From Methylophilaceae bacterium (lineage in GTDB: Bacteria > Pseudomonadota > Gammaproteobacteria > Burkholderiales > Methylophilaceae): 64,000 nt of DNA. Positions 38,131-47,088 of the stretch are shown here, one piece after another (the stretch's first letter is position 1; every line of letters starts with the position of its first letter). The notes under the pieces were generated by a model. It was not told where the DNA came from, did no database searches, and saw only the letters and a list, made by a program, of their open reading frames with translations. Made by a program: the position numbers and the translations under genes. The stretch spans positions 61,595 to 125,594 of the forward strand of contig JAOKBJ010000005.1 in the NCBI GenBank assembly GCA_028244835.1. Direction: 5' to 3'.

Positions 38131-40368
38131 ATGTCAAAAAAGAAAATTAAAATAAGGGATAATGATCCTGAGTCTGAACGAGAGATAAATCTATATGATA
38201 ATCCAATTCCCAGTCGGGAATTGATTCTTCAAGTAATGTCAGACCATGGCATTCCAATTAATAAAAAAGAGTTACTACAGATCTTAGAAATCAAAGATGA
38301 TGAAGTAGCTATTATTGAAAAGCGTTTACGAGCAATGGTTCGTCAAGGGCAGATTCTAATTAATAGAAAAAATGTTATTTGTATTTCAGATAAACTTAAC
38401 TTAATTGCTGGAAGAGTCTTAGGTCATCCCGATGGGTTTGGTTTTCTAATACCTGAAGACAAAACACACAGTGATATTTTTTTAACTCCTAGGGAGATGA
38501 GTCAAGTATTTAACAACGATAGGGTGATGGTTCAAGTTACTGGACAAGATCGAAAAGGAAAGATGGAAGGAAAAATTGTTGAGGTCTTAGAAAGAGTTAA
38601 TACGGTATTAGTGGGAAGGGTTGTTCAAGCTCAAGGAGTTACTATTGTTGCTGCTGAAGATAAACGAATCTGCCAAGATATCCTAATACCTTATGAATTA
38701 GATATGAAGGCAAAATCTGGGCAAATAGTCGAAGTCGAAATTACTACACAACCAAGCTTTAAATCAAAACCAATGGGAAAAGTAATAAGTATTCTTGGGG
38801 ATTATAAAGATAGTGGAATTGAAATTGAAATTGCATTAAGAAAGCATAGTCTTCCATATGAATTTAGTAAAAATGTTATTGATGAATCTAAAAAATTTTT
38901 ATCAGATGTAAAACCATCTGACTTCGAAGGTAGAAAAGACCTTAGAGATTTAGCTTTGGTTACGATTGATGGGGAGACCGCTAAAGATTTTGATGACGCA
39001 GTCTATGCTGAGCATAATGGAGAAAATTGGCGCTTAGTTGTAGCAATAGCCGACGTTAGTTCTTATGTAAAATTTTCAAGTGAGCTAGACACTTCAGCTG
39101 CAGAAAGAGGCAATTCTGTTTATTTTCCTAGAAGAGTAATTCCAATGTTGCCAGAAGCACTTTCAAATGGATTATGTTCTCTAAAACCACATGTTGATCG
39201 ACTCTGCATGGTTTGCGATATGGTAATAAATGAAAAAGGAAAGATGTTATCTTATGAATTTTATCCCTCAGTAATGAATTCTAAGGCAAGACTAACCTAC
39301 ACAATAGTTGATAAAATTTTAAATCATGACGATAAAAGCCTAAAAAGTGAATTTAGTGCTGTTGTTAAAGACTTAGAAAATTTGCAAAAGCTTTACTGGG
39401 TAATGTTAAGTGAGAGAGAAAAAAGGGGTGCTTTAGAATTTGATTCTACAGAAACAACTATTGTATTTAACGACCAAGGAAAAATTGATTTTATAAAGCC
39501 AATCTTTAGAAATGAAGCACATCGTATAATTGAAGAATGTATGCTTGCAGCTAATGTGTGCGCAGCTGAATTTTTACTTGATGATAATATTGATGGGCTT
39601 TTTCGAAATCATGAGTGCCCTTCTGAAGAGAAGCTTGAGAATTTGAGAAATTTTCTAGCTGAATTTGGTTTGTCACTGCAGGGGGGTAATAAGCCGACAC
39701 CTAAAGATTATAGAAATCTAGTTGAGCAAGTATCGAAGAGACCCGAAGGACATCTTTTACAAACAGTTTTATTAAGATCAATGCAGCAAGCGGTTTATAG
39801 TAATAAGAATTTAGGACATTTTGGACTTGCCTATGATGCTTATACACATTTTACTTCTCCAATTAGAAGATATCCAGATCTTATTGTTCATAGGGCAATC
39901 AAAGCCAAACTGTTAAATAAACCATTTAAATTAAAAGATATTATAAAGATTGCAGAGCATTGTTCTGGAACAGAAAGAACTGCAGATGAGGCTACGCGTG
40001 ACGTCGAGTCATGGCTTAAGTGTTACTTTATGCAAGATAAAGTAGGCCAAATTTTTGAAGGAACAGTTGCAGGTGTTACTGGTTTTGGACTCTTTATTGA
40101 ATTAGATGAAGTTTATATCGAAGGCTTACTTCACGTTACTGAGCTCGGAAACGATTATTTTACTTATGATAAAAGTAAGCATGCAATCATAGGTGAGAGA
40201 ACAAACTTATCTTATCGTTTAGGCGATAGGTTAAAGGTTAAAGTGGTCAGAGTTGATCTGGAATCAATTAAAATTGATTTTTCTTTAGAGGGTATGAAAG
40301 CTTTACCAAAAAAAATAAAATCTAAAAGTAAAAAATTCAATCATGTAAAGAAGGCTAAAAGAAGATGA
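38131..40368 (+). CDS. rnr: Ribonuclease R
   Basis: Processive 3'-5' exoribonuclease for structured RNA. Domains in order: winged helix (about 20-80), two cold-shock domains (DGFGFLIPEDKTHSDIFL), the catalytic RNB domain with metal-binding aspartates in TIDGETAKDFDDAVYAE and HFTSPIRRYPDLIVHRAI, and an S1 domain (GQIFEGTVAGVTGFGLFIEL) with a basic C-terminal tail. Length of 745 residues fits. It overlaps rlmB by 4 nt, the usual pairing. Confidence 0.96.
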   Translation: MSKKKIKIRDNDPESEREINLYDNPIPSRELILQVMSDHGIPINKKELLQILEIKDDEVAIIEKRLRAMVRQGQILINRKNVICISDKLNLIAGRVLGHPDGFGFLIPEDKTHSDIFLTPREMSQVFNNDRVMVQVTGQDRKGKMEGKIVEVLERVNTVLVGRVVQAQGVTIVAAEDKRICQDILIPYELDMKAKSGQIVEVEITTQPSFKSKPMGKVISILGDYKDSGIEIEIALRKHSLPYEFSKNVIDESKKFLSDVKPSDFEGRKDLRDLALVTIDGETAKDFDDAVYAEHNGENWRLVVAIADVSSYVKFSSELDTSAAERGNSVYFPRRVIPMLPEALSNGLCSLKPHVDRLCMVCDMVINEKGKMLSYEFYPSVMNSKARLTYTIVDKILNHDDKSLKSEFSAVVKDLENLQKLYWVMLSEREKRGALEFDSTETTIVFNDQGKIDFIKPIFRNEAHRIIEECMLAANVCAAEFLLDDNIDGLFRNHECPSEEKLENLRNFLAEFGLSLQGGNKPTPKDYRNLVEQVSKRPEGHLLQTVLLRSMQQAVYSNKNLGHFGLAYDAYTHFTSPIRRYPDLIVHRAIKAKLLNKPFKLKDIIKIAEHCSGTERTADEATRDVESWLKCYFMQDKVGQIFEGTVAGVTGFGLFIELDEVYIEGLLHVTELGNDYFTYDKSKHAIIGERTNLSYRLGDRLKVKVVRVDLESIKIDFSLEGMKALPKKIKSKSKKFNHVKKAKRR

Positions 40369-41105
40369 GTAGTGAGCAAATAATTTATGGCTTCCACTCT
40401 ATTACTAGCCATATAAGAATGGATTCCCTATCAATAAAAGAAATTTTTATTGACGAATTTAGGACTGATGGTCGAGTTGGTGATTTGATGAAGTTAATTG
40501 AAACACATAAAATCAAATATCACCTATCCAGTAAAGATAGGTTGGATGGCTTTATTTCGAACCAAAAGCATCAAGGTGTTGTAGCAATAATTCGTGAAGT
40601 TAAAAATAAGCATGTAACAATTGAAGATATTGTAGAAACTGATAAATCTGAACCTTTTTTATTTTTAATATTGGATGGAATTGAAGACCCTCATAATCTG
40701 GGAGCATGTTTTAGAGTTGCAGATGCAATGGGTGTCGATGCGATAATTTGCCCAAAAGACAATGCTGTTGGATTAAATTCTACCGTAAGAAAAGTTGCAT
40801 CTGGAGGTGCTGATTCAGTTCCATTTGTAGTTGTAACAAATCTTGCTAGAACAATAAGATACCTAAAAGAGAAGGGTATTTTTATTTATGGCACAGATGA
40901 TGAAGCATCTAACACAATAAAACAGATTAGCTTTAATGGCTCAGTAGCTCTTATTATGGGGTCAGAAGGTAAGGGGATGAGACGCCTTACCAAAGAATTA
41001 TGCGATGATATTTTTTCAATACCGATGTTGGGACAAGTTGAGAGCCTTAATGTAAGCGTGGCTTCAGGTATCTGCCTCTACGAGATTAATCGACAAAAAA
41101 AATAA
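40365..41105 (+). CDS. rlmB: 23S rRNA (guanosine-2'-O-)-methyltransferase RlmB
   Basis: SPOUT methyltransferase for G2251 of 23S rRNA. The N-terminal substrate-binding domain is followed by the knot motifs LILDGIEDPHNLGACFRVADA, IMGSEGKGMRRLT and SIPMLGQVESLNVSVASGICL. Length of 246 residues is normal. It is coupled to rnr and ends before a strong intrinsic terminator. Confidence 0.96.
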   Translation: MSSEQIIYGFHSITSHIRMDSLSIKEIFIDEFRTDGRVGDLMKLIETHKIKYHLSSKDRLDGFISNQKHQGVVAIIREVKNKHVTIEDIVETDKSEPFLFLILDGIEDPHNLGACFRVADAMGVDAIICPKDNAVGLNSTVRKVASGGADSVPFVVVTNLARTIRYLKEKGIFIYGTDDEASNTIKQISFNGSVALIMGSEGKGMRRLTKELCDDIFSIPMLGQVESLNVSVASGICLYEINRQKK

Positions 41106-41130
41106 ATTTTTTAAAGAATCCTTAAAGATA

Positions 41131-41160
41131 AAAAAAAGCCCAATTGATTGGGCTTTTTTT
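41131..41160 (+). terminator. Intrinsic terminator after rlmB
   Basis: GCCCAAT (41138-41144) and ATTGGGC (41147-41153) flanked by A-run and T-run, so it extends to at least 14 paired positions and could work in both directions. On the reverse strand it lies just after tRNA-Asn. Confidence 0.9.
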
Positions 41161-41166
41161 TGAATT

Positions 41167-41242
41167 TGGCTCCCCAACCTGGGCTCGAACCAGGGACACA
41201 TGGATTAACAGTCCATTGCTCTACCAACTGAGCTATTGGGGA
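41167..41242 (-). tRNA. tRNA-Asn (anticodon GTT)
   Basis: On the reverse strand, a 76-nt cloverleaf with encoded CCA. Acceptor stem TCCCCAA pairs with TTGGGGA, the D arm reads AGCTCAGTTGGTAGAGC, the anticodon loop is CTGTTAA (GTT) and the T arm contains GGTTCGAGCCC. Confidence 0.96.
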
Positions 41243-41287
41243 ATATCTTTGAAAGCGAGCATTTTAGCACAAGATTGTAATTTGATT

Positions 41288-42493
41288 CTAGCCTTCTATT
41301 GCTTCTTTAATTCTTAATAAAGCTTCTTTTAAATTTTCTATTGATGTAGCAAAAGATATTCTAAAGTACCCTTCTGCACCAAATGCTGATCCAGGCACAA
41401 CAGCAACTCCTTTTAAATCTAGTAAATATTCACTAAAGGCTATGTCATGGTTATTTTTTATTTTACCTTTTTTATAAAGGTTCTCAATTGCTTTTTTAGC
41501 AAAAGGAAATGAGTAGAAAGCCCCTTGTGCTTTGATACAGTGAATCCCCTCAATTTTATTAAATGCATCTACTACAAAAGTATGCCTTTCTTTAAATGCA
41601 TCAAGCATAGGAGTAATACAGGATTGATCTCCTAATAATGCAGCTTCAGCAGCAGCTTGTGAAATTGAAGTTGGATTAGATGTTGATTGAGATTGCAAAA
41701 TACCCATAGCTGAAATAATTTCTTTAGGTCCAGCAGCAAAGCCAATCCTCCAGCCAGTCATTGAATATGCTTTTGACACACCGTTTATTATAATACAACG
41801 GCTTTTTAATCTAGGTTCTACCATAACAATATTGTTGAAAGGTTGTTCATCAAGCCTAATATGTTCATATATGTCATCAGTTACTATAAATATATCTGGG
41901 TATTTTAATAATATTTTTGACAACTCCTTTAGCTCACTTTTTGAATAAACAGAGCCAGTTGGGTTTGAAGGAGAATTAAGTACAATAATTTTAGTTTTAT
42001 TAGTAATTGATTTATCTAATTGTTCAGAAGTAATTTTAAATGATTGCTCAATGCCACAACTAATTAGTTTGGGAGATGCTCCAGTAAGTTCTACAATGTC
42101 AGTGTAAGAAACCCAATATGGTGTCGGAATAATAACCTCATCTCCAGAATTTAATAGCGCCAGAAAAAGATTAAAAATACATTGTTTTCCGCCTACACCA
42201 ATAATCACCTCATTCATTTGGTAGTCAAGTTTGTTGTCACGTTTAAATTTTTGTATTACAGCTTTTTTCAAGGAGGGAAGGCCGGAGACGGGGGTATATT
42301 TTGTTAGCCCATCTCGAATTGCTTTTATGGCTGCTTCTTTTATAAGGTCTGGTGTGTCAAAATCAGGTTCGCCTGCAGCAAGAGCGATAATATTTTTACC
42401 TTCAGATTGTAATTTTGCAGCTTTGGCGGTTATTGCAAGTGTTGGAGATTCTTTTATTCTTTTGACACAATTTGATAGTATTATTTTAGACAA
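41288..42493 (-). CDS. aspC: Aspartate aminotransferase (class I, type Ib)
   Basis: PLP aminotransferase of 401 residues. Signatures: ALAAGEPDFDTPD, KYTPVSGLPSLKKA, LNSPSNPTGSVYS and the PLP lysine in INGVSKAYSMTGWRIGFAAG. This sequence pattern is that of the AatA/AspC Ib subgroup, which interconverts aspartate and oxaloacetate and sometimes acts on prephenate. It is transcribed alone on the reverse strand, facing rlmB across tRNA-Asn. Confidence 0.92.
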   Translation of the reverse strand: MSKIILSNCVKRIKESPTLAITAKAAKLQSEGKNIIALAAGEPDFDTPDLIKEAAIKAIRDGLTKYTPVSGLPSLKKAVIQKFKRDNKLDYQMNEVIIGVGGKQCIFNLFLALLNSGDEVIIPTPYWVSYTDIVELTGASPKLISCGIEQSFKITSEQLDKSITNKTKIIVLNSPSNPTGSVYSKSELKELSKILLKYPDIFIVTDDIYEHIRLDEQPFNNIVMVEPRLKSRCIIINGVSKAYSMTGWRIGFAAGPKEIISAMGILQSQSTSNPTSISQAAAEAALLGDQSCITPMLDAFKERHTFVVDAFNKIEGIHCIKAQGAFYSFPFAKKAIENLYKKGKIKNNHDIAFSEYLLDLKGVAVVPGSAFGAEGYFRISFATSIENLKEALLRIKEAIEG

Positions 42494-42593
42494 AATTTAT
42501 TCCATTGAGCATTAAAAATCTTATAACTAATTCTACTTAAAAACTCAACAAGTACAAATACCTTTTTACCAAAGAATAAAAATTTTTTGATTT

Positions 42594-43613
42594 CTACTCA
42601 TTTTTTTCATCTGATACTATTTTTTTTAATGTATTAGCTAATTCAAGGCCTTTAACTTCATCAATCATTAATAATTTTCTTTGAATGTTTTTGGCTTTAT
42701 TTGAATTACCATTTTTATTATAAAGAAGAGCAGACCTATACATCGAATCTGAATTATTTTTGTCTAAATCAATTGATTTATTGTAGGCAGCTAATGCAGC
42801 TTCTAATTTTAATAGTTTTTCATTGGCAAAACCATATTCATACCATGCCTCTGAATTTCGTTCTTCTGTTTTTATCCAATCTTTCGTAACTATAAATAAA
42901 TCATCCCAATTTTCTTTAACTTTTGGAATTGCAATTTTTAAAAAATATGGTTTTTTATCTTCATCTTCTTCCCATAAAGCTTTACCTTTAACTAAAAATT
43001 TCTTTTGTTTATTTTTTTTTCTCAAATCACTAAGCCAGTCAATTGGCACAGCATAATATGATCCATAACCTGTCGTCTTAAATGTATTTATCCCAACTAA
43101 ATTTCCTTTCATATCAAATAAGCCACTACCACTCGCACCTAAACGAAATTTTGCTGAACTTAATATAATTTTTCCTTTATCGTATTCATAAGTTGAAACT
43201 ACATATCCACCAGTTGTTAATGGAACTGGTGATCCACCTGAGTGACCTATAGCAGCTAAAGATTGACCCTTTACTAAATTATTACTACTCCCAATTGATA
43301 TTGGATTACTATTTAAATTGTGGGCATTAAGTAGACATAAGTCATGCCATGTATCAATTCTTATATCAGTAATAGAATAACTACTTTCACCTTGAGAGAT
43401 CCACGGAGCTTCGGTTCTTCTTAACACATGGCAATTAGTTATTACCTCGCCTTTTCCAACTATAACTCCAGAACCATAGGCAAGACTCCCACTCTCTGTA
43501 TACCCTCGAACCATAACTATTGATCCAAATGCCTTCAATAAGGCAGCTTGATCAAAAGCATTTACAAAAGAGGTATGAATTAGCAGTGTCAGTAAAATCA
43601 AAAATTGTTTCAT
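42594..43613 (-). CDS. Secreted trypsin-like serine protease with TPR tail
   Basis: A signal peptide (about 1-19) leads into an S1C-like trypsin fold. The catalytic triad can be read as His in VITNCHVLRR (near 62), Asp in DTWHDLCLL (near 92) and Ser in RLGASGSGLFD (near 158). After residue 230 there are TPR-like helices (AWYEYGFANEKLLKLEAALAAYNKSIDL). No PDZ domain is seen, unlike DegP. Likely periplasmic; substrate unknown. It is divergent from uvrB with a 97-nt gap holding AT-rich promoter sequence. Confidence 0.8.
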   Translation of the reverse strand: MKQFLILLTLLIHTSFVNAFDQAALLKAFGSIVMVRGYTESGSLAYGSGVIVGKGEVITNCHVLRRTEAPWISQGESSYSITDIRIDTWHDLCLLNAHNLNSNPISIGSSNNLVKGQSLAAIGHSGGSPVPLTTGGYVVSTYEYDKGKIILSSAKFRLGASGSGLFDMKGNLVGINTFKTTGYGSYYAVPIDWLSDLRKKNKQKKFLVKGKALWEEDEDKKPYFLKIAIPKVKENWDDLFIVTKDWIKTEERNSEAWYEYGFANEKLLKLEAALAAYNKSIDLDKNNSDSMYRSALLYNKNGNSNKAKNIQRKLLMIDEVKGLELANTLKKIVSDEKNE

Positions 43614-43710
43614 AAGCGAACTTTAATTTAAAAATGATAATATCTCGACTAATTGTATCTATTAAAGTTCTCAAACTGTTAAAATAAAGTTTTTTCTAAA
43701 GATAATAATT

Positions 43711-45744
43711 TTGACCCAAAAGTTTCCTAATAGCCCATTTGAGCTTCATCAACCCTTTATGCCTGCAGGCGACCAACCTAAAGCAATAGAACAACTATCC
43801 CATGGTATTGAATTAGGGGAAAAATTTCAGACACTTCTTGGCGTTACTGGGTCTGGTAAAACTTTTACCATAGCCAATGTTATTGCAAAAACTGGAAAAC
43901 CAGCAATTGTTATGGCTCCAAATAAGACTCTTGCAGCTCAACTTTATTCTGAATTTAAAGAATTTTTTCCAAATAACTCTGTCGAGTATTTTGTATCTTA
44001 TTATGATTACTACCAACCAGAAGCTTATGTTCCAGGAAGGGATGTTTTTATTGAAAAAGATTCAAGTATTAATGATCATATTGAGCAAATGAGACTTTCA
44101 GCCACTAAGGCATTATTAGAAAGAGACGATTCAGTTATTGTTGCTACAGTATCGGCTATTTATGGAATTGGCGACCCTGTCGACTATCAAGGAATGGTTT
44201 TATATGTTCAGGTTGGGGAAAAATTACTTCAAAGAAATATAATTTTACGTTTACTTTCTATGCAATATACAAGGAATGATTTTGATTTTTCACGCGGATG
44301 CTTCAGGGTTCGTGGCGATGTGATAGATATTTTCCCTGCTGAAAATTCTGAAACTGCTATTCGCATAAGTTTGTTTGACGATGTTATTGAGACAATTATA
44401 GCTTTTGATCCATTAACTGGACAATTGTTTGAAAAAGTTAAACGTTTTACTATTTATCCATCTAGCCATTACGTCACTCCTAGGGATAGCACATTAAGAG
44501 CAATTGAAAGTATAAAAATTGAACTAGCAGAAAGAACAAAAGAATTTACAAAACAGGGTAAGTTGGTTGAGGCGCAACGAATAGAGCAAAGAACTAAGTT
44601 TGATCTCGAAATGCTTAATGAGATTGGATTTTGTAAAGGTATTGAAAATTATTCCCGTCATTTATCAGGAAGAAAACCAGGTGCGCCAGCCCCAACTTTG
44701 CTTGATTATCTTCCAAATAATTCAATAATGATTATTGATGAAAGTCATGTAACAATTCCTCAAATAGGGGGAATGTCAAAGGGTGATAGAGCAAGGAAAG
44801 AAAATTTAGTTAATTATGGATTCCGTTTACCATCTGCACACGATAATAGACCATTAAGGTTTGAAGAGTTTGAAGCTGTAATGCGACAATGTATTTTTGT
44901 GAGTGCAACTCCTGCAGATTATGAAGATACTCATTCAAAAATAATTATTGAACAAGTTGCTCGTCCAACTGGTTTAATTGATCCTAAAATTATTGTTAAG
45001 CCTGCTGATAGTCAGGTTGATGATTTATTAGGAGAAATAAGAAAAAGAGTAAATTTAGAGGAAAGAGTTTTAGTAACTACCTTAACTAAGAGAATGTCTG
45101 AAGATTTAACTGATTACCTTACTGAACATTCTATCAAAGTGAGATATCTTCATTCTGAAATAGATACAGTCGAAAGAGTAGAGATTATTCGTGATTTAAG
45201 AATGGGAAAATTTGATGTCGTAGTTGGTATTAATCTTCTTAGAGAGGGATTAGATATTCCAGAGGTATCGTTAGTGGCTGTTTTAGATGCTGATAAAGAG
45301 GGGTTTCTAAGGTCAGAACGATCTTTAATTCAAACTGCTGGAAGAGCTGCAAGAAATCTTAATGGACAAGTAATTTTTTATGGTAACAAAATAACTAAAA
45401 GTATGAAGGCAGCAATGGATGAAACAGATAGACGAAGAAAAAAACAAATAAAATTTAATTTAGATAATAATATTACGCCTGTGGGGATTGTAAAAAAAAT
45501 TAAAGATATTATTGAAAGCATTGAGGATGTTGAAGAGCATAAAAAAGAGCGAGCACTACGAAAAGAAAATCGAAAATATGAAGATTTAACTGAGCCTGAG
45601 TTAATCAAAGAAGTAGCAAAACTAGAAAAATTAATGCAAGTTGCTGCTAGAAATTTAGAATTTGAAAAAGCTGCAAACATAAGAGATAAGGTAAAATATT
45701 TGAAAGAAAAAGTATATGGGGCTAATATTAAAGATAGAATTTAA
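43711..45744 (+). CDS. uvrB: Excinuclease ABC subunit B
   Basis: Damage-loading helicase-like subunit of nucleotide excision repair. Walker A is in [17 protein letters not shown] (about 42-58), the beta-hairpin region is [19 protein letters not shown], helicase motifs include [19 protein letters not shown] and QTAGRAARN, and a UVR domain is at the C terminus ([22 protein letters not shown]). A TTG start is used because it gives the normal N terminus and no ATG lies nearby. Length of 677 residues is typical. Confidence 0.97.
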   Translation: MTQKFPNSPFELHQPFMPAGDQPKAIEQLSHGIELGEKFQTLLGVTGSGKTFTIANVIAKTGKPAIVMAPNKTLAAQLYSEFKEFFPNNSVEYFVSYYDYYQPEAYVPGRDVFIEKDSSINDHIEQMRLSATKALLERDDSVIVATVSAIYGIGDPVDYQGMVLYVQVGEKLLQRNIILRLLSMQYTRNDFDFSRGCFRVRGDVIDIFPAENSETAIRISLFDDVIETIIAFDPLTGQLFEKVKRFTIYPSSHYVTPRDSTLRAIESIKIELAERTKEFTKQGKLVEAQRIEQRTKFDLEMLNEIGFCKGIENYSRHLSGRKPGAPAPTLLDYLPNNSIMIIDESHVTIPQIGGMSKGDRARKENLVNYGFRLPSAHDNRPLRFEEFEAVMRQCIFVSATPADYEDTHSKIIIEQVARPTGLIDPKIIVKPADSQVDDLLGEIRKRVNLEERVLVTTLTKRMSEDLTDYLTEHSIKVRYLHSEIDTVERVEIIRDLRMGKFDVVVGINLLREGLDIPEVSLVAVLDADKEGFLRSERSLIQTAGRAARNLNGQVIFYGNKITKSMKAAMDETDRRRKKQIKFNLDNNITPVGIVKKIKDIIESIEDVEEHKKERALRKENRKYEDLTEPELIKEVAKLEKLMQVAARNLEFEKAANIRDKVKYLKEKVYGANIKDRI

Positions 45745-45757
45745 TTTAAAAATGACA

Positions 45758-45785
45758 TTGATTTTATTATAAAAAACCATATAAT
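45758..45785 (+). promoter_or_regulatory. Promoter of the rpsF-rpsR-rplI operon
   Basis: TTGATT and a perfect TATAAT with a 16-nt spacer, about 64 nt before the rpsF ATG. The strength fits a ribosomal protein operon. Confidence 0.7.
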
Positions 45786-45799
45786 ACTTATTCTTTAAA

Positions 45800-45843
45800 T
45801 CCTTGCTTCACAACAATAAAATTGGAAGCTTTAACCACAAGGA
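45800..45843 (+). promoter_or_regulatory. rpsF leader hairpin, candidate S6:S18 autoregulation site
   Basis: TCCTT (45800-45804) pairs with the ribosome-binding site AAGGA (45839-45843), and GCTTC (45805-45809) pairs with GAAGC (45825-45829). This leaves a one-sided 3' bulge TTTAACCAC. The layout of two stems with a 3' bulge containing ACC resembles the known S6:S18 mRNA binding motif, where a CCG trinucleotide is usual; here it reads CCA. Confidence 0.55.
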
Positions 45844-45848
45844 ATTTT

Positions 45849-46331
45849 ATGCGACATTACGAATTAGTATTTATTGTTCACCCTGATCAAAGCGAACAAG
45901 TTCCAGCCATGATCGAAAAATACCAAGCATTGATAAAGACAAATAAAGGATCAATCCATCGATTAGAAGATTGGGGTAGGCTTCAGCTTGCGTATCCAAT
46001 TCTAAAAATCCACAAAGCTCATTATGTTTTAATGAATATTGAATGTAATTTAGAAACTTTAGCTGAGCTTGAACATACTTTTAAATTTAATGATGCAATT
46101 ATCCGCCATCTTCTTTTTGGAACAAAAACTGCAGTTACTTCTCAATCACCAATGATGAGAGAAGAAAAGTCAAAGTCATTAGTTGGAGATAAGAAAGTTG
46201 ATAGTGCTGAAAAAGCTGAACCTGCTGAAAAAGCTAAAAAAGCTGAACCTGCTGAAAAAGCTAAAAAAGCTGAACCTGCTGAAAAAGCTGAACCTGTTGA
46301 AAAATCTGTAAAAGAAAAAGAGGGAGACTAA
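45849..46331 (+). CDS. rpsF: 30S ribosomal protein S6 with repetitive C-terminal tail
   Basis: Binds 16S rRNA with S18 in the platform of the small subunit. The ATG giving [19 protein letters not shown] is chosen, preceded by AAGGA; an upstream TTG in frame is not needed. The S6 fold ends near residue 100 ([15 protein letters not shown]), after which there is a roughly 60-residue Lys/Ala/Glu/Pro tail made of tandem repeats. Many S6 proteins carry acidic tails, sometimes glutamylated by RimK; this one is mixed charge. Confidence 0.95.
   Translation: MRHYELVFIVHPDQSEQVPAMIEKYQALIKTNKGSIHRLEDWGRLQLAYPILKIHKAHYVLMNIECNLETLAELEHTFKFNDAIIRHLLFGTKTAVTSQSPMMREEKSKSLVGDKKVDSAEKAEPAEKAKKAEPAEKAKKAEPAEKAEPVEKSVKEKEGD
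46215..46304. repeat. Tandem 27-bp repeats in the rpsF tail
   Basis: Two exact 27-nt units (46215-46241 and 46242-46268) beginning GCTGAACCTGCTGAAAAAGC, then two shortened 18-nt units. They encode AEPAEKAKK repeats. In-frame length changes by slippage are expected. Confidence 0.92.
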
Positions 46332-46334
46332 AAA

Positions 46335-46562
46335 ATGGCTAGAGATATGTATAAAAGAAGACGTTATTGTAGATTTTCTGCAGAAGGTATTAAAGAGGTT
46401 GATTACAAAGATGTTAGCCTCTTAAAAGACTTCATCACTGAAAATGGGAAGTTAATACCAGCCAGAATAACTGGTACTAAATCTAGATATCAGAGACAAT
46501 TAACTACAGCAGTTAAGCGGGCAAGATTTTTAGCACTTCTACCATTTACTGACAAACATTAA
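46335..46562 (+). CDS. rpsR: 30S ribosomal protein S18
   Basis: Partner of S6. The core reads [20 protein letters not shown] and [21 protein letters not shown], the S18 signature; 75 residues is normal. It follows rpsF by 3 nt. The primosomal gene priB, often between rpsF and rpsR in betaproteobacteria, is absent here. Confidence 0.97.
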   Translation: MARDMYKRRRYCRFSAEGIKEVDYKDVSLLKDFITENGKLIPARITGTKSRYQRQLTTAVKRARFLALLPFTDKH

Positions 46563-46571
46563 GGAGTTCTT

Positions 46572-47021
46572 ATGGAAATAATTTTATTAGAAAAAATAAT
46601 AAACCTTGGTGAATTAGGTGAAATAGTAAATGTTAAAGATGGCTATGGTAGAAATTTTTTAATACCCCAAGGAAAAGCAAAAAGAGCAACTGAGATAAAT
46701 AAAGCTGAATTTGAAGTTAAACGTATAGAGATAGAAAAGCAACAAGCTGCATTATTGAAATCTGCAGAGAAAAGAGCTAAAGCATTCGATGGCTTTGTTC
46801 TTGAAGTTAAGCAAAAATCAGGTATGGATGGCAAACTCTTTGGTTCAGTTACTAATATAGATATTACTGAGTCTATAAATAATGCTGGCCAAGAAGTTGT
46901 TAAGTCGGAAATTAGAATGCCTGACGGGCCAATCAAAAATACTGGAGAGCATTTAATTACTCTAAACCTCCATCAAGACATTAATGTTGAAATAAAAGTT
47001 AATGTAATTGGTGAAGAATAA
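46572..47021 (+). CDS. rplI: 50S ribosomal protein L9
   Basis: Two-domain 23S rRNA-binding protein. The N-terminal domain has IINLGELGEIVNVKDGYGRNFLIPQGKA; a long helix connects to the C-terminal domain (SGMDGKLFGSVTNIDI). Length of 149 residues is usual. AAGGAG lies just before the ATG. Ends the ribosomal operon before a terminator. Confidence 0.97.
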   Translation: MEIILLEKIINLGELGEIVNVKDGYGRNFLIPQGKAKRATEINKAEFEVKRIEIEKQQAALLKSAEKRAKAFDGFVLEVKQKSGMDGKLFGSVTNIDITESINNAGQEVVKSEIRMPDGPIKNTGEHLITLNLHQDINVEIKVNVIGEE

Positions 47022-47042
47022 AGTAAGTATTTTCAATTTTTT

Positions 47043-47070
47043 AAGCTGCTAATAGGGCAGCTTTTTTTTT
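47043..47070 (+). terminator. Intrinsic terminator after rplI
   Basis: AAGCTGC (47043-47049) and GCAGCTT (47057-47063) with a 7-nt loop, followed by a run of T to about 47070. A TATAAT (47077-47082) lies right behind it and only 6 nt before the dnaB ATG. Confidence 0.88.
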
Positions 47071-47088
47071 ATTGGTTATAATCATAAT

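Noticed and set aside
43813..44092. Overlapping short frames on both strands inside uvrB
   Set aside because: They are out-of-frame shadows of a complete, well-conserved gene, without ribosome sites or recognisable domains.
46215..46304. Possible CRISPR-like direct repeats
   Set aside because: The units are contiguous without spacers and lie in frame inside rpsF; they are a coding tandem repeat.
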